64,000 nucleotides of DNA from CAYRAV01 sp964422365 (GTDB taxonomy: Bacteria > Bacillota > Clostridia > Lachnospirales > Lachnospiraceae): contig CAYRAV010000009.1 of assembly GCA_964422365.1 (NCBI GenBank), positions 10,185-74,184 on the forward strand, written 5' to 3'. The position numbers and the translations under genes were made by a program. Under the pieces are notes generated by a model. It searched no databases, had not been told where the DNA came from, and saw only the letters and a list, made by a program, of their open reading frames with translations. Shown here in pieces: positions 63,649 to 64,000 of this stretch. Position 1 is the first letter of the stretch; every line of letters begins with the position of its first letter.

Positions 63649-64000
63649 TGGGAGTAGGTATAATTTTAAGAAAGAAAGAGAATATAGACATATATAAATT
63701 GATTCATGATGTAAAACTGATGGCAGAACATGCAGGTTTAAAACCTATAATAGACACAAAGTTATATAATAATATTATGGAAGGTGGAGTTTATACAACA
63801 GTCAACATAGCAGATACCTATGAGGACATACCAGGAGCACAGCAATTGCTGCTGGATCTATATTCTCATGATCCATATATTGGCGAATTTGATTGGATAG
63901 ATAAAAATCTGATGAGTATAATTTGGATTGAAAATATAAGCGGATGTACGAAAATATTATTGGATTTTTTATATGAATACTTCAAGCTGAACCCAAACGA
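63648..64000 (+). CDS. probable immunity protein (cut by window edge)
   Basis: The ATG overlaps the toxin stop (TAATG) and has AAAGGAG ahead of it. The 117 codons in the window read MGVGIILRKKENIDIYKLIH, IIDTKLYNNIMEGGVYTTVN and DLYSHDPYIGEFDWIDKNLM. It lacks a signal peptide and is acidic in its later half. A small cytosolic acidic protein directly behind and coupled to a toxin with a C-terminal nuclease is the standard place for its immunity gene. I do not recognise the family. The end lies outside the window. Confidence 0.65.
   Translation, partial: MGVGIILRKKENIDIYKLIHDVKLMAEHAGLKPIIDTKLYNNIMEGGVYTTVNIADTYEDIPGAQQLLLDLYSHDPYIGEFDWIDKNLMSIIWIENISGCTKILLDFLYEYFKLNPN

Noticed and set aside
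1..64000. tRNA or rRNA genes
   Set aside because: I looked for tRNA arm patterns (GGTTCGAATCC-like T arms) and rRNA segments on both strands and saw none that I could support.

Overview
The window looks like chromosome from a low-GC, Gram-positive gut Clostridium relative, most likely a Lachnospiraceae member. Grounds: AT-rich sequence with strong AGGAGG-type ribosome sites, single-membrane envelope genes (VanW, flotillin/NfeD, AGCS symporter), an RlmD with the long C-terminal extension common in that family, an Agr-type peptide system, and spore-coat (CotJC-like) remnants. This is inferred from gene content; no 16S or other marker lies in the window.

Layout. 1-2560: an Agr-like quorum-sensing locus (end of a LytTR regulator, a GHKL kinase, convergent AgrB and AgrD). 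3250-6234: yhaM and rlmD, separated by a MITE-like repeat. 6300-13250: a patchwork island of broken or foreign genes (XRE tail, SMEK-DUF2326 fusion that looks like a deleted ABC-3C defence system, DUF1016 nuclease tail, esterase-like lipoprotein, truncated MerR fused upstream of a DUF6602 nuclease-like gene, a stray fragment of the RlmD tail, GNAT acetyltransferases). 13329-30482: mostly housekeeping genes (endonuclease V, a large membrane-anchored protein, radical SAM/DUF4080, DnaQ-like exonuclease, VanW, an AIR-synthase-like protein, Lrp plus aminotransferase, TrmL, an OmpR-type two-component pair, MutS2). 30771-37466: an HtrA-like protein that has lost its catalytic residues, a MarR regulator and an RND exporter with a giant coiled-coil insert.

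37623-41490 is an unusual signalling locus. A LytTR response regulator, a secreted protein and a GHKL sensor kinase are read in that order, and the kinase ectodomain is a near copy of the secreted protein. Two direct repeats 21 bp apart, typical of LytTR sites, lie in front of the secreted gene. 42030-48406 holds NfeD/flotillin, a candidate structured RNA (44244-44378), a DJ-1-like protein, an AGCS symporter and a divergent MocR regulator. 48542-50109 is a PadR/permease-prefix pair with a clear promoter and operator.

50110-64000 is a second accessory region: two truncated genes, a MITE end abutting a large serine recombinase, then an operon behind a consensus promoter (TTGACA-17-TATAAT). The operon encodes a 2010-residue secreted alpha/alpha-toroid protein with three lectin-like domains, a 1390-residue secreted protein with a transglutaminase-like fold lacking its cysteine and a C-terminal PD-(D/E)XK nuclease-like domain, and the start of an overlapping small acidic gene that is probably the immunity protein. 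This operon and the kinase/secreted-twin locus are the best candidates for undescribed systems.

Several short inverted-repeat elements are scattered through the window, notably a family ending in CTAGAGCGTGTTTGAAAATT. They sit at most of the junctions between intact and damaged genes.
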